Shown here piece after piece: positions 9,353-18,760 of a DNA stretch of 64,000 bases. Within the stretch, counting starts at the first letter, position 1. Each line of letters starts with the position of its first letter. The DNA is from Planctomycetota bacterium (lineage in GTDB: Bacteria > Planctomycetota > GCA-002687715 > DRQF01), in NCBI GenBank assembly GCA_020639295.1, contig JACKGY010000007.1:186001-250000 (forward strand). The letters are read 5' to 3'. Under the pieces are notes generated by a model. That model was not told the origin of the DNA. It saw only the letters and a list, made by a program, of their open reading frames with translations, and searched no databases. The position numbers and the translations under genes are program-made.

Positions 9353-10507
9353 TCAGGAGCCGAGCCGACGACCCAGGATCGCCACCCGGGCCTCGCCGAG
9401 CCGGGTGAGACAGACCCGCAGCACCGGGCCCTTCTCCCGCGGCAGGCGGGCCGCCAGGGCTTCCGCGTCCCCGGGAAAACCCCGGGCGCGGACCTCCGCT
9501 CGACCGAAGTCGCGTTCGCGCATGAACCTGCCGATCCGACGCGGGTCGGCCGGCAGCACGGCCAGGACCTCGTTCGCCATCAGCAGGGCCTGATCGCCGA
9601 CCGCCGGCCCGGTGAGGAAGGCGATGCCCTCGGCCACGAGCCCGAGGCCGAGCTCGGCCGCGAGCGCCCCGAGGAGTCCCGAACGCACCAGGGCCGGGTG
9701 GGCCTCGTAGAGGACGTCACCCAGTTCGGCCGCGACTCGAGCCGGCCTCGGCTCGGCGCGATACTCGACGTCGCGATCGGCGAGGCTGACGCAGCGGCCC
9801 GGGCGGGCGAGGTCGCCGGTCACCAGGACCAGTTCCTTGAGCTCCGCGCCCAGGCCGACGAAGTCGAGTTCACCGAGCCCCTCCAGCTCCTCGAGCGGCG
9901 CGAGCGGCGAGAGCTTGACCACCAGCCCGCCCGCCGGGGCCAGGGCGAGCAGTTCCGAGAGCCGCGGCGAGGCTTCCTCGGGATGATGGCGACGCCGCCC
10001 TTCGGGTCGACGATCCGGATCGGCATGCAGGAAGGGGCAACGCGGCGCGGCCGCGGGTGCCGCGCCGCAGACCAGCAGAGCGCTCTGCCCCGCGAGTTCG
10101 AGGTTCGCCCGGGCGAGGATCAGGCGACCGGGCTCGCGGTCCAGGGCGACGAGGCGGCGGCCGGCGGCGAGCGCGAGGCTGTCGATCCCGACGCTGCAGC
10201 CGAGATCGGCGACCAGCGCGTCGTTCGGGAAGCGGGCGGCGCGGCGCAAGGCGCAGGCCTCGGCGGAGGCCTGGGCCGCGGCGAGGGCATCGACGACCAG
10301 GCTCTCCGCCAGGTGATGCCGGCCGCGCAGGGAACGGCGACCGCGCTCCTGATCCAGGAGCGCCGCCGCCTGCCAGGGCTCGAGGTTCTTGCGCAGTTCG
10401 AGGAGGAGACGACGGGGGTCGAAGTCCGCCGGCAACGCCGCCGCGGCGGCGCGGCCGGCGGGCGAAACGAGGAAACGGGCGACTTCGAGCGAACCGGGCG
10501 TGGTCAT
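9353..10507 (-). CDS. Class I SAM-dependent methyltransferase with THUMP-like C-terminus
   Basis: 384 residues. The central SAM-binding motif I is clear (ALVADLGCSVGIDSLALA, about 134-151), with an acidic motif II shortly after (LVALDREPGRL). The segment FLHADPDRRPEGRR (about 194-207) matches the DP-x-RR pattern of THUMP-like methyltransferases, which are thought to act on RNA. The C-terminal 70 residues fit the small alpha/beta THUMP-like domain. The N-terminus is a helical cap. There is no signal peptide, so it is cytoplasmic. The exact target base is not known. It sits alone between a secreted protein and a regulator on the same strand. Confidence 0.8.
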   Translation of the reverse strand: MTTPGSLEVARFLVSPAGRAAAAALPADFDPRRLLLELRKNLEPWQAAALLDQERGRRSLRGRHHLAESLVVDALAAAQASAEACALRRAARFPNDALVADLGCSVGIDSLALAAGRRLVALDREPGRLILARANLELAGQSALLVCGAAPAAAPRCPFLHADPDRRPEGRRRHHPEEASPRLSELLALAPAGGLVVKLSPLAPLEELEGLGELDFVGLGAELKELVLVTGDLARPGRCVSLADRDVEYRAEPRPARVAAELGDVLYEAHPALVRSGLLGALAAELGLGLVAEGIAFLTGPAVGDQALLMANEVLAVLPADPRRIGRFMRERDFGRAEVRARGFPGDAEALAARLPREKGPVLRVCLTRLGEARVAILGRRLGS

Positions 10508-10587
10508 GGTCTGGCCCGATTATCCGCGGCCCGACGCCGGCCGACGAGAGCCGGCGGCGGCGACCATCCAGCAGCCAGCCCGCCGAT

Positions 10588-11349
10588 TCAGCTCCGGAAG
10601 CTCCGGGCCTTCAGCTCGTGGCGTTTCACCAGACGCGAGAGCTGTCCACGGTCCATCTGCAGGGACCGGGCGGCCGCGGCGATGTTACCGCGGGACTCCT
10701 TGAGCCGCGTGCAGATCAGCCAGTGCTCGAAGGCCCGCTTGGCGTCAGTCAATGACAGGCTGGTGTCGTTCAGGCTCTGCCCGGTCTCGGTGGCCAGGAT
10801 CCGCATGTCGGCGCGCCGGGCGCGGATGTCGGCCACGCAGCGCAGGGCGAGCCCGAGCTGGGTCGCCAGATGACGCAGGGTCCCGTTCAGCTCGTCGGAG
10901 CTGGCGAAGGCCGTGGGCAGGGAATCGACCAGGAGCGCGCCGCCGACGGAATTGCCCACCGGGATCGGGACGCAGGCGCCGATGTGTTCGTGGGCGAGGT
11001 CGAGTTCGGCCTCGAAGGCGGCACGACCGCTGCGGACCACCAGGTCGCAGCAGGCGATCCGCGCCGCCGTCTCGTCGGCGGGGTAGTTGCCGCGGATGAT
11101 CCGTTCCTCGACCCGCAGGTCATGCCCGTGATTGGAGGCCAGGAGGCAGAGGTAGCGGCAGTCGGGAAAGACCGAGAGCAGGATCTGCTCCGCCTCGGCC
11201 AGCACGGCGGCCGGCTCGCGCAATTCGTGCAGCCTGGGCGCGGCGTCGAGGATGCGGGCCAGGAGGCGCGCGCGGCGGCGATCGGCCGCGACCACGGGAT
11301 CGTGTCCGGCCACGCCCCGTGGACCGACCCCGGAGTGGGACATCGTCAT
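10588..11349 (-). CDS. GAF-domain regulator with Fis-type HTH
   Basis: 253 residues. Residues about 35-175 have the length and pattern of a GAF sensor domain (CRYLCLLASNHGHDL, then IGACVPIPVGNSVGGALLV). The C-terminal 50 residues match the Fis-type helix-turn-helix found at the end of NtrC-family activators: AFEHWLICTRLKESRGNIAA followed by AARSLQMDRGQLSRLVKRH. There is no AAA+ ATPase domain between them, so it is not a sigma-54 activator; it may be a one-component DNA-binding regulator or a decayed one. The ligand and the target promoters are unknown. A later in-frame ATG (codon 3) could also be the start. Confidence 0.75.
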   Translation of the reverse strand: MTMSHSGVGPRGVAGHDPVVAADRRRARLLARILDAAPRLHELREPAAVLAEAEQILLSVFPDCRYLCLLASNHGHDLRVEERIIRGNYPADETAARIACCDLVVRSGRAAFEAELDLAHEHIGACVPIPVGNSVGGALLVDSLPTAFASSDELNGTLRHLATQLGLALRCVADIRARRADMRILATETGQSLNDTSLSLTDAKRAFEHWLICTRLKESRGNIAAAARSLQMDRGQLSRLVKRHELKARSFRS

Positions 11350-11541
11350 GGCTCTGTACTGATCTAATGGACGACGGAAACGTGCAAATGCCCGGGCACG
11401 GTACCACGGTCCGAACGATCCGTGGAGCCCAATTCCGCCCCGTTTTGCCGGCTCCTCCGGCCGGCCAGGTCGACGGTCGCCGCCCGCGCCGACCCGGTCA
11501 TCGCGTACCGGCCCCGGCCCTCGTCTGGCGCGGCCCCGCGC

Positions 11542-12876
11542 TCAGTCGTCCTCGACGCCGGCGAGGCTCAGCACCTTGGTGCGCCAGGCGGCCTCGAACT
11601 GGCTGAAGGAGACCTTCGCGAAGGCCTGGAACATGGTGTCGAAGGCGGCGGGGAAGTCGATCGCCTTCGAGCGCCCTTCCTTGTAGCGGGCCAGGTTGAC
11701 CTCGATGTTGAAGCGGCACCAGAGCTTCTTGAAGGCCTCGAGGCCGTAGCTGCGGATGAAGAAGTCGACCCAGGAGATGCCGGCGCCGTACTGGGCGCGG
11801 TAGCGCTGGTGCTCGTGGAGCTGCGCGATCGAGGGCAGGAAGTCGTTCTCGGCCAGCTTCTTCGCGATCTCGTGCGGGTCCTTGCCCTCGTCGGCGAGAT
11901 GGTGGCAGAAGCCCTCCACCATCGACCGCGACATCGGCCGCGAGCCGCCCCAGCGCGAGGCCAGCATGACCGCGAGGGTGTGCTTCAGCGAGATCTCCGA
12001 GTTGACCGCGTGGTAGCTGATCCACCACGAGTAGTCCCAGCCGTGCGCCATCGGCCGACCGGTCTTGGCATGACACTCGTCGTCATCGAGGAACACGTAG
12101 AGGTGCCAGGGATCGGGCATCTCGATGCCGAGGAAGGCGACGACCTTGGCGATCCAGGCGTCGAGCTCGGCCCCGAGCGCCTTGCGCTCGGCTTCCTTCT
12201 TGTAGCGCTCGATCTCCGGCGAGAAGTGGATCTTCAGATGAATCGTATCGAGTCGCGGCCAGTCCCCCATCGCCAGCATGGTCTGCACGAGATCCATGCC
12301 GCGATTGCCCGACTTCCGGTCGGCGTGGTTGCCGATCTTCCGCAGGTGCATGAAGTGCTCCCGCGCCTCGCGGAACTTCTCCTCCTGGAGCGCGATCCGG
12401 CCCAGGTTCAGCTTCGCGGAATCGAGCACGTCCTGGCGCATGAACTCGAGCGTGTGCATGTACTCGAAGCGCTCACGGGAAAGCTGACGACGGCCCTCGA
12501 AGTAGTAGAGCTGACCGAGGAACTGCTGCGCCTTGATGTGCTTCGGATTGGTCGCGCAGGCGAGCTTCAGCTTGGCCTCGGCACCGGCGAGGTCGCCCGC
12601 CCGCCACAGCATGTTCCCGTAGGTGACCAGGGTCGGGACGTCGGGCCCGCGGTCGCGGAGGATCTCGTCGTAGATCGCCCAGCAGTCCTCGAAACGCCCC
12701 TCGACGTTCAGTTCCCGCGCCTTGTCGAACCGGGTGTCGATCGGCGCGTCGGGATCGTCCCAGGCGGCCTCGATCTCGTCGTCGTCCTGGGCGCGAAGCG
12801 GGCAGGCGAAGAGAACGACGATGAAGAAAGCGAGAAGGGACGAGGCCCCCGTCATCGGCCACCGGGAAGGGAACAT
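11542..12876 (-). CDS. Secreted TPR protein with peptidase-MA-like C-terminal region
   Basis: 444 residues from the ATG at 12876, which gives a signal peptide (GASSLLAFFIVVLFACPLRAQ). The open frame extends further upstream but that part has no coding character. Residues about 40-215 contain TPR-type helical pairs (EGRFEDCWAIYDEILRD, AGDLAGAEAKLKLACATNPK). The C-terminal half resembles the peptidase-MA-like domain that often follows TPRs in secreted proteins, but the expected HExxH is replaced around SLKHTLAVMLAS, with another His-rich stretch at EGFCHHLADEG. It is therefore probably not a working gluzincin. Its location outside the cytoplasm is supported; its role is unknown. Confidence 0.75.
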   Translation of the reverse strand: MFPSRWPMTGASSLLAFFIVVLFACPLRAQDDDEIEAAWDDPDAPIDTRFDKARELNVEGRFEDCWAIYDEILRDRGPDVPTLVTYGNMLWRAGDLAGAEAKLKLACATNPKHIKAQQFLGQLYYFEGRRQLSRERFEYMHTLEFMRQDVLDSAKLNLGRIALQEEKFREAREHFMHLRKIGNHADRKSGNRGMDLVQTMLAMGDWPRLDTIHLKIHFSPEIERYKKEAERKALGAELDAWIAKVVAFLGIEMPDPWHLYVFLDDDECHAKTGRPMAHGWDYSWWISYHAVNSEISLKHTLAVMLASRWGGSRPMSRSMVEGFCHHLADEGKDPHEIAKKLAENDFLPSIAQLHEHQRYRAQYGAGISWVDFFIRSYGLEAFKKLWCRFNIEVNLARYKEGRSKAIDFPAAFDTMFQAFAKVSFSQFEAAWRTKVLSLAGVEDD

Positions 12877-13158
12877 GGCGATCTCCGGATCGGGACCGGT
12901 CGCGCGGGGACGGGTCGATTGAGCCTCCCCCGGCGGTCGACCAGGACCGGAATGATACGGGATCGGGCCACTCGGTGGCAAACGAGGGCCGCGAGGCCTT
13001 TTCACCGCGGGCAGATGGTCGCGCCACGTGGATCCACGGTAATCGCTCATGCCGACATCTAGCGCTTTCCGAAAAGGCTGCTGGACTCGTGACCGTGCCC
13101 CGAGGGCGCGGCCGGGGGTTGCCCGACCGGCAGCCCTCAATCTCCTGGGGGAAATTCC

Positions 13159-15270
13159 GTGAGCCTGAAGACCAAGATCCGTTTCCTGACCGGCTCCCTC
13201 GCGATCGTCGTGGTGGCCATGGCCCTGGCCGGCTATGTCGCCTTCCAGCACCAGCATGCCAGCCACTCCGACGCCGACGCCGTCGACCACGTCCGCTACC
13301 ACTTCCTCGACGCGTCCCGGGCGGAGAACGAATTCCTGCTCGCTCCCGACCAGGACCGCGCTCAAGCGGTGAAGGACCTCATGGCCGAGGTGATCGAGCA
13401 CGCCGAGACCGACGCCACCTTGGTCGAATCCGGCCTGGTGAAGCGATGCCGACGCTACAGTGCGCTGCTCGACCGGCTGATCGGGGGGGTCGAGAATCGC
13501 GGCCTGACCGAGGAGACCGGGCTCAGGGGCCGCCTGCGCAACGCGATCCACGGGGTCGAGACCAGCCTCGAGGGCGATCAGTCGCTCCCGCTCGCCAACA
13601 CCATGCTCATGTTGCGGCGGCACGAGAAGGACTACCTCCTGCGCGGCAAGCAGTCCTACGTCGACAAGTTCGCCGAGCGGATCAAGGTCATGAAGGGCCA
13701 GATCGGCGCCAGCGAGCTTGCCTCGGGACGCCAGACCGAGCTCCTCCGCCTGCTCGCCAGCTACGAGGCCTCCTTCCTCGACCTGGTTCGCGGCGACCAG
13801 GCGATCGCCGCTACCCGTGCCGAGATGGCCACCGAGTCAGAGGCCCTGGTCGCGGCCGTCAACGAGAAACTCGATCGGTCGGCGCAAGATCAGGACGCCG
13901 CGGTGACCACGGCGCGTGGCTGGCTGATCACCGGCGGCGTCATCGGCATCGTCCTCGCCCTGCTCGCGGCCTGGCTCATCGAGCGCGGGACCGTGCCGCC
14001 GATCCTGGCCACCATGTCCCTGGCCGAGAAGGTCGCCGAGGGCGACTATGACCAGCGGCTGTCCTGGGACGGTGACGACGAGCTGGGCCGGATGGCCCGG
14101 GCCCTCAATCAGGCCTTCGCCGCCACCGGCGAGGCCCTGGCCGAGGCCGAGGCCGCCCGCGCGCGGGCCGATGCCCAGGCCGCCAAGGTCGGCCAGACCC
14201 TCGAGGAGGTCAGGACGGCCCAGGCGCGCGAGAAGGCCCAGGCACTCGAGATCCAGCGGGCCGCCGACGAACGGGCGGTGGAGAGCCGCGAACGCCGGGA
14301 GAAGATCGCGCGCATCCTCGCCGTGGTCGACCAGGCCGCCCGCGGCGATCTCCGCGGCAGGATCGACATCACCGGCGACGACGACATCGGCAACCTCGCT
14401 GCCGGTCTCGGCCGCTTCTTCGCCAACCTGAGCACCAGCCTGCGCACCATCGACGAGAACGCCGAGTGCCTGGCCGGAGCGTCGAGCGAATTGGACGGCG
14501 TCAGCACCGACATGTCCCAGGTCGCCACCGATTGCGCCCGGGGCGCCGATGCCGCCCACGAGGGCAGCGAGGTCGTCAACCAGAACATCCAGTCGCTCGC
14601 GAGCGCGACCTCGCAGCTCGAGGCCTGCGCCGGCGAGATCGCCCGCAGCATCGGCGAGGTGAGCAACACCGCCGGCCGGGCGGTGAACATCGCCCACACG
14701 GCCCGCGACACCATCGACAAGCTGGGGCGGAGCAGCGCCGAGATCGGCGCCGTCATCGACGTCATCACGACGATCGCCGAACAGACCAATCTCCTGGCCC
14801 TCAACGCCACCATCGAGGCCGCCCGGGCCGGTGAGAGCGGCAAGGGTTTCGCGGTCGTCGCCAACGAGGTCAAGGAACTCGCGCTCGAGACCGCGCGCGC
14901 CACGGAGGAGATCGCCCGCAAGGTCGAGACCATCCAGGAGGACACGCAGGGTGCGGTCGAGGCGGTGGAGAACATCGCCGAGATCATCAACCGGATCAGC
15001 GAGCACCAGACCTCGATCGCCGGCGCGATCGAGGAGCAGAGCGCGACGACCTCCGAGATCTCGCGGTCGATCACCGAGGTCGCCGACAAGAGCCGGGAGA
15101 TCGGCGGCCACATCGCGCGCGTCGCCGAGAGCGCCAAGCGCAGCGCCGACGGGGCCGCGGCCACGCGTGGCTCCGCCGACGATCTGACCCGGATGGCCGC
15201 CGGCCTGCGTGACCTGACCTCCCGGTTCCGGCTCGAGGATCAGCACGCCAGGCGAGGGCTGCACGCCTGA
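13159..15270 (+). CDS. Methyl-accepting chemotaxis protein with HBM sensor domain
   Basis: 703 residues from a GTG at 13159, preceded by CTGGGGGA. Transmembrane helix 1 is at about 12-29 and helix 2 at about 255-276. The periplasmic domain between them is a helical bimodular sensor: the motif MLRRHEKDYLLRG (about 152-164) is diagnostic. A HAMP domain follows helix 2, then a coiled-coil spacer, a second HAMP-like unit (about 380-430), and the signalling hairpin with the conserved tip TIAEQTNLLALNATIEAARA (about 539-558), which contacts CheA/CheW. It acts as a membrane chemoreceptor; HBM domains in studied cases bind small organic acids, but the ligand here is unknown. No other chemotaxis genes are nearby. 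Confidence 0.93.
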   Translation: MSLKTKIRFLTGSLAIVVVAMALAGYVAFQHQHASHSDADAVDHVRYHFLDASRAENEFLLAPDQDRAQAVKDLMAEVIEHAETDATLVESGLVKRCRRYSALLDRLIGGVENRGLTEETGLRGRLRNAIHGVETSLEGDQSLPLANTMLMLRRHEKDYLLRGKQSYVDKFAERIKVMKGQIGASELASGRQTELLRLLASYEASFLDLVRGDQAIAATRAEMATESEALVAAVNEKLDRSAQDQDAAVTTARGWLITGGVIGIVLALLAAWLIERGTVPPILATMSLAEKVAEGDYDQRLSWDGDDELGRMARALNQAFAATGEALAEAEAARARADAQAAKVGQTLEEVRTAQAREKAQALEIQRAADERAVESRERREKIARILAVVDQAARGDLRGRIDITGDDDIGNLAAGLGRFFANLSTSLRTIDENAECLAGASSELDGVSTDMSQVATDCARGADAAHEGSEVVNQNIQSLASATSQLEACAGEIARSIGEVSNTAGRAVNIAHTARDTIDKLGRSSAEIGAVIDVITTIAEQTNLLALNATIEAARAGESGKGFAVVANEVKELALETARATEEIARKVETIQEDTQGAVEAVENIAEIINRISEHQTSIAGAIEEQSATTSEISRSITEVADKSREIGGHIARVAESAKRSADGAAATRGSADDLTRMAAGLRDLTSRFRLEDQHARRGLHA

Positions 15271-15360
15271 GCCGACGGGTCTCGTCCTTGGCCACGCCGA
15301 GGACGACGGCCGTCGCGGACCGCCCCAGGCAACCGGTGGTCCGGCGGCATCGACACGAAG

Positions 15361-15391
15361 AAGGGGCGTCGGGCTGAACCCGACGCCCCTT
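15361..15391. terminator. Bidirectional Rho-independent terminator
   Basis: A 13-bp perfect stem (AAGGGGCGTCGGG / CCCGACGCCCCTT) around a CTGAA loop lies between the chemoreceptor gene and a convergent minus-strand gene. The A and T flanks let it serve both strands. Confidence 0.85.
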
Positions 15392-15413
15392 TCTCGTCCG
15401 CGCTGGTCCGGTT

Positions 15414-16442
15414 TCAGTTCGCCGGCGCGGCCTTGGGCGCCGCGAAGAGCACCTGACGCGACAGGTCGTGGTCGGACATCATGTGCATCTCGAAGCTGCG
15501 CTCGCCGCGCGTGATCGCGCTGTCCATGCTGTTCTTGTTCTTGAGCTCGATCTTGTAGAGCCAGCCGTTCTCGATCCCGACCAGCATCTCGCCGGTCACG
15601 GTCGACTTGGTGCTGCTCTGGCCGCGCTCGTCGTTGCGCTCGGAGGACGAGGTCACGCTGATCTCGAACAGGCCGCAGTCGTGCCCGAGGACGTTGCGCC
15701 GGCCCTTGAAGACGACGCTGCCCTCGTAGGTCGCTTCCGGCTCGGCGGCCTCGGCCGGCGGCTCCTCGCCACCGCGGTTGCCGCGACGGCCGCGCGGACC
15801 GCGCGCGTTCAGCCCACCGCCGACGTTGCCGAGGAGCGTCCGACCGGCCTCCTGGCTGAAGGTGACCCGCTCGCCCACGGTGAAGTCCTTCCTGCCCAGG
15901 GCGCCCAGGACATCGGGACTCCAGCCGACGAACTGGCCGTCGCGGGTCTCGGAGAAGACCACCATGCGGGCGAGGCCCTCGTCCACCGGCGAGCCGTCCT
16001 CGGCGGTCACGGTCGGGGTCTCGGTCGCGAGGTCGAGGATCAGGGTCTTGCCCAGGAGTTCGCTGAAGTCGGGCCGCGTCGGCCGGTCCTCGCCCCCGCG
16101 GCGACCGCCGCGACCGCCCCCGGCACCCAGACCGGCGGGACGGTCGTTCTTCTCTTCGACCTCGCGCCAGTGCAGCCTCACCTTGGCGACCTTGCCGTCC
16201 TTCGACTCGAGGATGGTGGCGTCACGGGAAACCACCAGGCTCGATCCGGACTCCCGCCCTTCGGCCTCGGCGTCGCCCATGCGCATGACCGTCTTGCCGC
16301 CGGTCTTGTACTTGGAACCCTGGAATTCGCCCACCACCGGGGCCCGGCTCTTGAAGCTGACGGTCTCGGGCTTCTCCTGGGCCCCGGCCTGGGGCAACAG
16401 GAGCGAGAGACCGACGACGGCCACGCTGATCGTCCTGAACAT
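15414..16442 (-). CDS. Secreted protein of unknown function
   Basis: 342 residues from the ATG at 16442, chosen for the signal peptide MFRTISVAVVGLSLLLPQAGA. The body is rich in beta-strand patterns with two Gly/Arg low-complexity loops (AGGGRGGRRGGEDR near 125 and ARGPRGRRGNRGGEE near 220). Thr/Ser-rich segments such as YEGSVVFKGRRNVLGHDCGL look like lipocalin-type strands, but I do not recognise the family. It is convergent with the chemoreceptor gene and shares its terminator. The only firm call is export. Confidence 0.7.
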   Translation of the reverse strand: MFRTISVAVVGLSLLLPQAGAQEKPETVSFKSRAPVVGEFQGSKYKTGGKTVMRMGDAEAEGRESGSSLVVSRDATILESKDGKVAKVRLHWREVEEKNDRPAGLGAGGGRGGRRGGEDRPTRPDFSELLGKTLILDLATETPTVTAEDGSPVDEGLARMVVFSETRDGQFVGWSPDVLGALGRKDFTVGERVTFSQEAGRTLLGNVGGGLNARGPRGRRGNRGGEEPPAEAAEPEATYEGSVVFKGRRNVLGHDCGLFEISVTSSSERNDERGQSSTKSTVTGEMLVGIENGWLYKIELKNKNSMDSAITRGERSFEMHMMSDHDLSRQVLFAAPKAAPAN

Positions 16443-16532
16443 CTTGTTCTCCTCGAGATTCGGTTGCGACGGCATCCAGTCGATACCGGGCGGAGCGAAA
16501 TGGCAAGGGCGGCGCGGATTTGGCCGGCCGGA

Positions 16533-17534
16533 TCAGGAGCGCCGGTTCCGCCGCCGACGGTTGAGCGACTCGAAGAAGGCCCCGCCCAGGTTGGCGAGGC
16601 TGAACTCCGGCCAGGGGATGTCGGAGACCCGCCCGACCAGGCCGCGGACGACCGCGCCGAGCACCTTGAGCGGCCCACCCAACCGGCGGGAGAGGCGGCG
16701 CCAGGGACGACGGCCGTTCGGCCGCAGGATGACGATGGTGAGATCGTCGTCGGCCCCACGCCGATCGAGCTCGGCGACCAGGGCCCGGAGGAGATCGCGG
16801 GGCTCCTCCTCGGGCTCGCGCCCGGCGAGGAAGAGATCCAGTTCGGCGAGGCCGCGCCGGGCGCTGCCCCCGCCTAGGCTCTCGATGACGGCGTCGGTGA
16901 ACAGCAGCAGCCGATCCCCGACCTCGAGCCGGAGATCGACGCGGTCGTAGCCGACCCCGTCGAGGACCCCGAGGGGCACGTTGCGGAGCCCGCCGCCCTC
17001 GTCGTCGACCTGATCGACCCGCTCCCAGCCGACCGCGTCACGGCGGCGGACGAGCGGCGCCGGATGCCCGGCGTTGCAGATGCCCATCTCCTGGTCCGGT
17101 CCGAACCAGGACATCACCAGGGCCGTGGCGAAGGTCCCGCTGGCGCCGTCCTCGTCCCGCAGGGAGACGAGCCCGCGATTGAGCTCGCCGATCAGGCCGG
17201 TCTGGTCGATGTAGTTGACGAAGCGACGGAGGAGGCGACGCAGGAGCTCGGCGATGGGCGCGACCCGGTCGCCGTGGCCGGCGACGTCGGCGACGAGGAT
17301 CCGCGCCACGCGTCCGGTGGCGCAGGAGGAGAGGTAGTGGAGGTCGCCGCCGGCTCCCGCCTTCCCCGAAGGGCGGCTGTAGACCCAGGCGTCGAGCCCC
17401 GAGAAGCTCAGCTCCAGGTCGACCGCCTGGTTGCCGCCCCAGACCTCCATGCACTGCATGGTGCCGGAACTCTCGGGCTCGGCGACGCCGACCTCGGGGC
17501 TTACGGTCTCGACCTCGTGCATGCTGACGCTCAT
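16533..17534 (-). CDS. SpoIIE-type PP2C serine/threonine phosphatase
   Basis: 333 residues from the ATG at 17534 (an ATG four codons later is also possible). The PP2C/SpoIIE pattern is clear: GGDLHYLSS near 73, ILVADVAGHG near 93 with the metal-binding Asp and Gly, ICNAGHPAP near 167, and LLLFTDAVIES near 220 followed by DDDLTIVIL near 275. These proteins remove phosphate from serine or threonine, typically on anti-sigma-factor antagonists. No transmembrane segment or sensor domain precedes it, so it is a stand-alone cytoplasmic phosphatase. The C-terminal 45 residues are basic and unusual for the family. No partner kinase or anti-sigma factor is adjacent. Confidence 0.85.
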   Translation of the reverse strand: MSVSMHEVETVSPEVGVAEPESSGTMQCMEVWGGNQAVDLELSFSGLDAWVYSRPSGKAGAGGDLHYLSSCATGRVARILVADVAGHGDRVAPIAELLRRLLRRFVNYIDQTGLIGELNRGLVSLRDEDGASGTFATALVMSWFGPDQEMGICNAGHPAPLVRRRDAVGWERVDQVDDEGGGLRNVPLGVLDGVGYDRVDLRLEVGDRLLLFTDAVIESLGGGSARRGLAELDLFLAGREPEEEPRDLLRALVAELDRRGADDDLTIVILRPNGRRPWRRLSRRLGGPLKVLGAVVRGLVGRVSDIPWPEFSLANLGGAFFESLNRRRRNRRS

Positions 17535-17633
17535 CGCCAGGAGAACCGGCGCAACCGGACTTTCATTCCGGCCACGAGGATACCTCGGGAAGGGATTCGA
17601 CGCCGCTGACTTCGGGGAGGGGGAAAAGAAGAG

Positions 17634-17706
17634 TGGTCGGGGCCAGAGTCGAACTGGCGACACCCTGATTTTCAGTCAAGTGCTCTACCAACTGAGCTAC
17701 CCGACC
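17634..17706 (-). tRNA. tRNA-Phe (GAA)
   Basis: A full cloverleaf on the minus strand: acceptor GGTCGGG/CCCGACC, D arm GCTC..GAGC, anticodon stem CTTGA/TCAGG with loop CTGAAAA (anticodon GAA), T arm CCAG-TTCGACT-CTGG, discriminator A. The 3' CCA is not encoded. Confidence 0.95.
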
Positions 17707-17818
17707 ACCCGTGCGCCGCGGGTCGCTCGCGAGGAGCATCCCCGGCATTCGGGGCGGATGGTAGTGAATGGCTGCCGGCCCTTCAAGGTCTTCCGGGCAA
17801 AGAGCCTGCGCGCCGCCC

Positions 17819-18760
17819 TCAGGCGCGGCGACCATCGGCGAGGAAGGCGCGAAACTCGGCCTCGTCGGCGCGGATCCGGGCCTTCAGGGCCTCGAGATCG
17901 GGGAATTTCCGCTCGTCCCGGAGACGACGCAGGAAGGCCACCTCGAGATCGCGGCCGTAGAGGTCGCCTTGCCAGTCCAGGACGTGCACCTCGACCAGAT
18001 CCTCCTCGGCCGCCGCCGTCACCGTGGGCCGCCGGCCGATGTTGACGAGCGCGTAGTAGGTGCCGTCGTCGATCTCGACCCGGCAGCCGTAGACGCCTCG
18101 CGGCGGGAGGAGGCCATGGTGGAGATCGAGATTGGCGGTCGGAAAACCGATCGTCCGCCCGAGCTTGCGGCCGGCGATCACGGTGCCGAACAGGGCGAAG
18201 GGGCGGCCGAGCATGGTCGAGGCCAGCTCCAGCTCGCCGCGCTCGATCGCGGAGCGGATCGCGGTACTCGAGAGGATCGTGTCGCCGACCCGGATCTCGG
18301 GAGCCCGCCTGGTCTCGAAGCGGAAGTCGCCGGCCCGCTCGATCAGCCACTCGGCGGAGCCCTCGCGGTCGCGACCGAAGCGACAGTTGTGGCCGAGGAC
18401 GACCACCTCGGCGCCGACCACGTCCTCGAAATACTCGTGGGCGAAGCGCTCCGCGGCGATCTGGCGCAACTCGTCGCCGAAGTCGAGGACCAGGCAATGG
18501 TCGACCCCCAGTTCGGCGAAGAGGCGTAGCCGCTGCTCGATCGGGGTGATCAGCTTGGGCGGCGACTTGGCGATCAGCGCCCGCGGATGCTGGTTGAAGG
18601 TGATGATGACGCTCTGACCGGCCCGCTCGGCCGCCAGGGTCATGCACTCACGGATGACGAAACGATGACCGACGTGGACGCCGTCGAAGACGCCGAGGGT
18701 CGCCACCGGCCGCTTCGGCCGGGCCTCGGTCAGCGCGCCGGGCGAGCGATGGATGCGCAT
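17819..18760 (-). CDS. ribF: Bifunctional riboflavin kinase / FAD synthetase
   Basis: 313 residues, the usual length. The N-terminal FAD synthetase (nucleotidyltransferase) domain has GVFDGVHVGHR (about 23-33) with the HxGH site and ILSSTAIRSAIERGE (about 165-179), the ISSTxIR motif. The C-terminal riboflavin kinase domain carries GFPTANLDLHHG (about 210-221) and YALVNIGRRPTV (about 238-249). It phosphorylates riboflavin to FMN and adenylates FMN to FAD. The ATG at 18760 shares a base with the stop of def upstream, so the two are translationally coupled. No FMN riboswitch is visible. Confidence 0.95.
   Translation of the reverse strand: MRIHRSPGALTEARPKRPVATLGVFDGVHVGHRFVIRECMTLAAERAGQSVIITFNQHPRALIAKSPPKLITPIEQRLRLFAELGVDHCLVLDFGDELRQIAAERFAHEYFEDVVGAEVVVLGHNCRFGRDREGSAEWLIERAGDFRFETRRAPEIRVGDTILSSTAIRSAIERGELELASTMLGRPFALFGTVIAGRKLGRTIGFPTANLDLHHGLLPPRGVYGCRVEIDDGTYYALVNIGRRPTVTAAAEEDLVEVHVLDWQGDLYGRDLEVAFLRRLRDERKFPDLEALKARIRADEAEFRAFLADGRRA

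Noticed and set aside
12877..13623. Upstream extension of the TPR gene on the minus strand
   Set aside because: It would overlap the chemoreceptor gene antisense and would bury a good signal peptide.
17819..18760. FMN riboswitch controlling ribF
   Set aside because: The gene is coupled to def, and no conserved RFN element is seen upstream of either gene.
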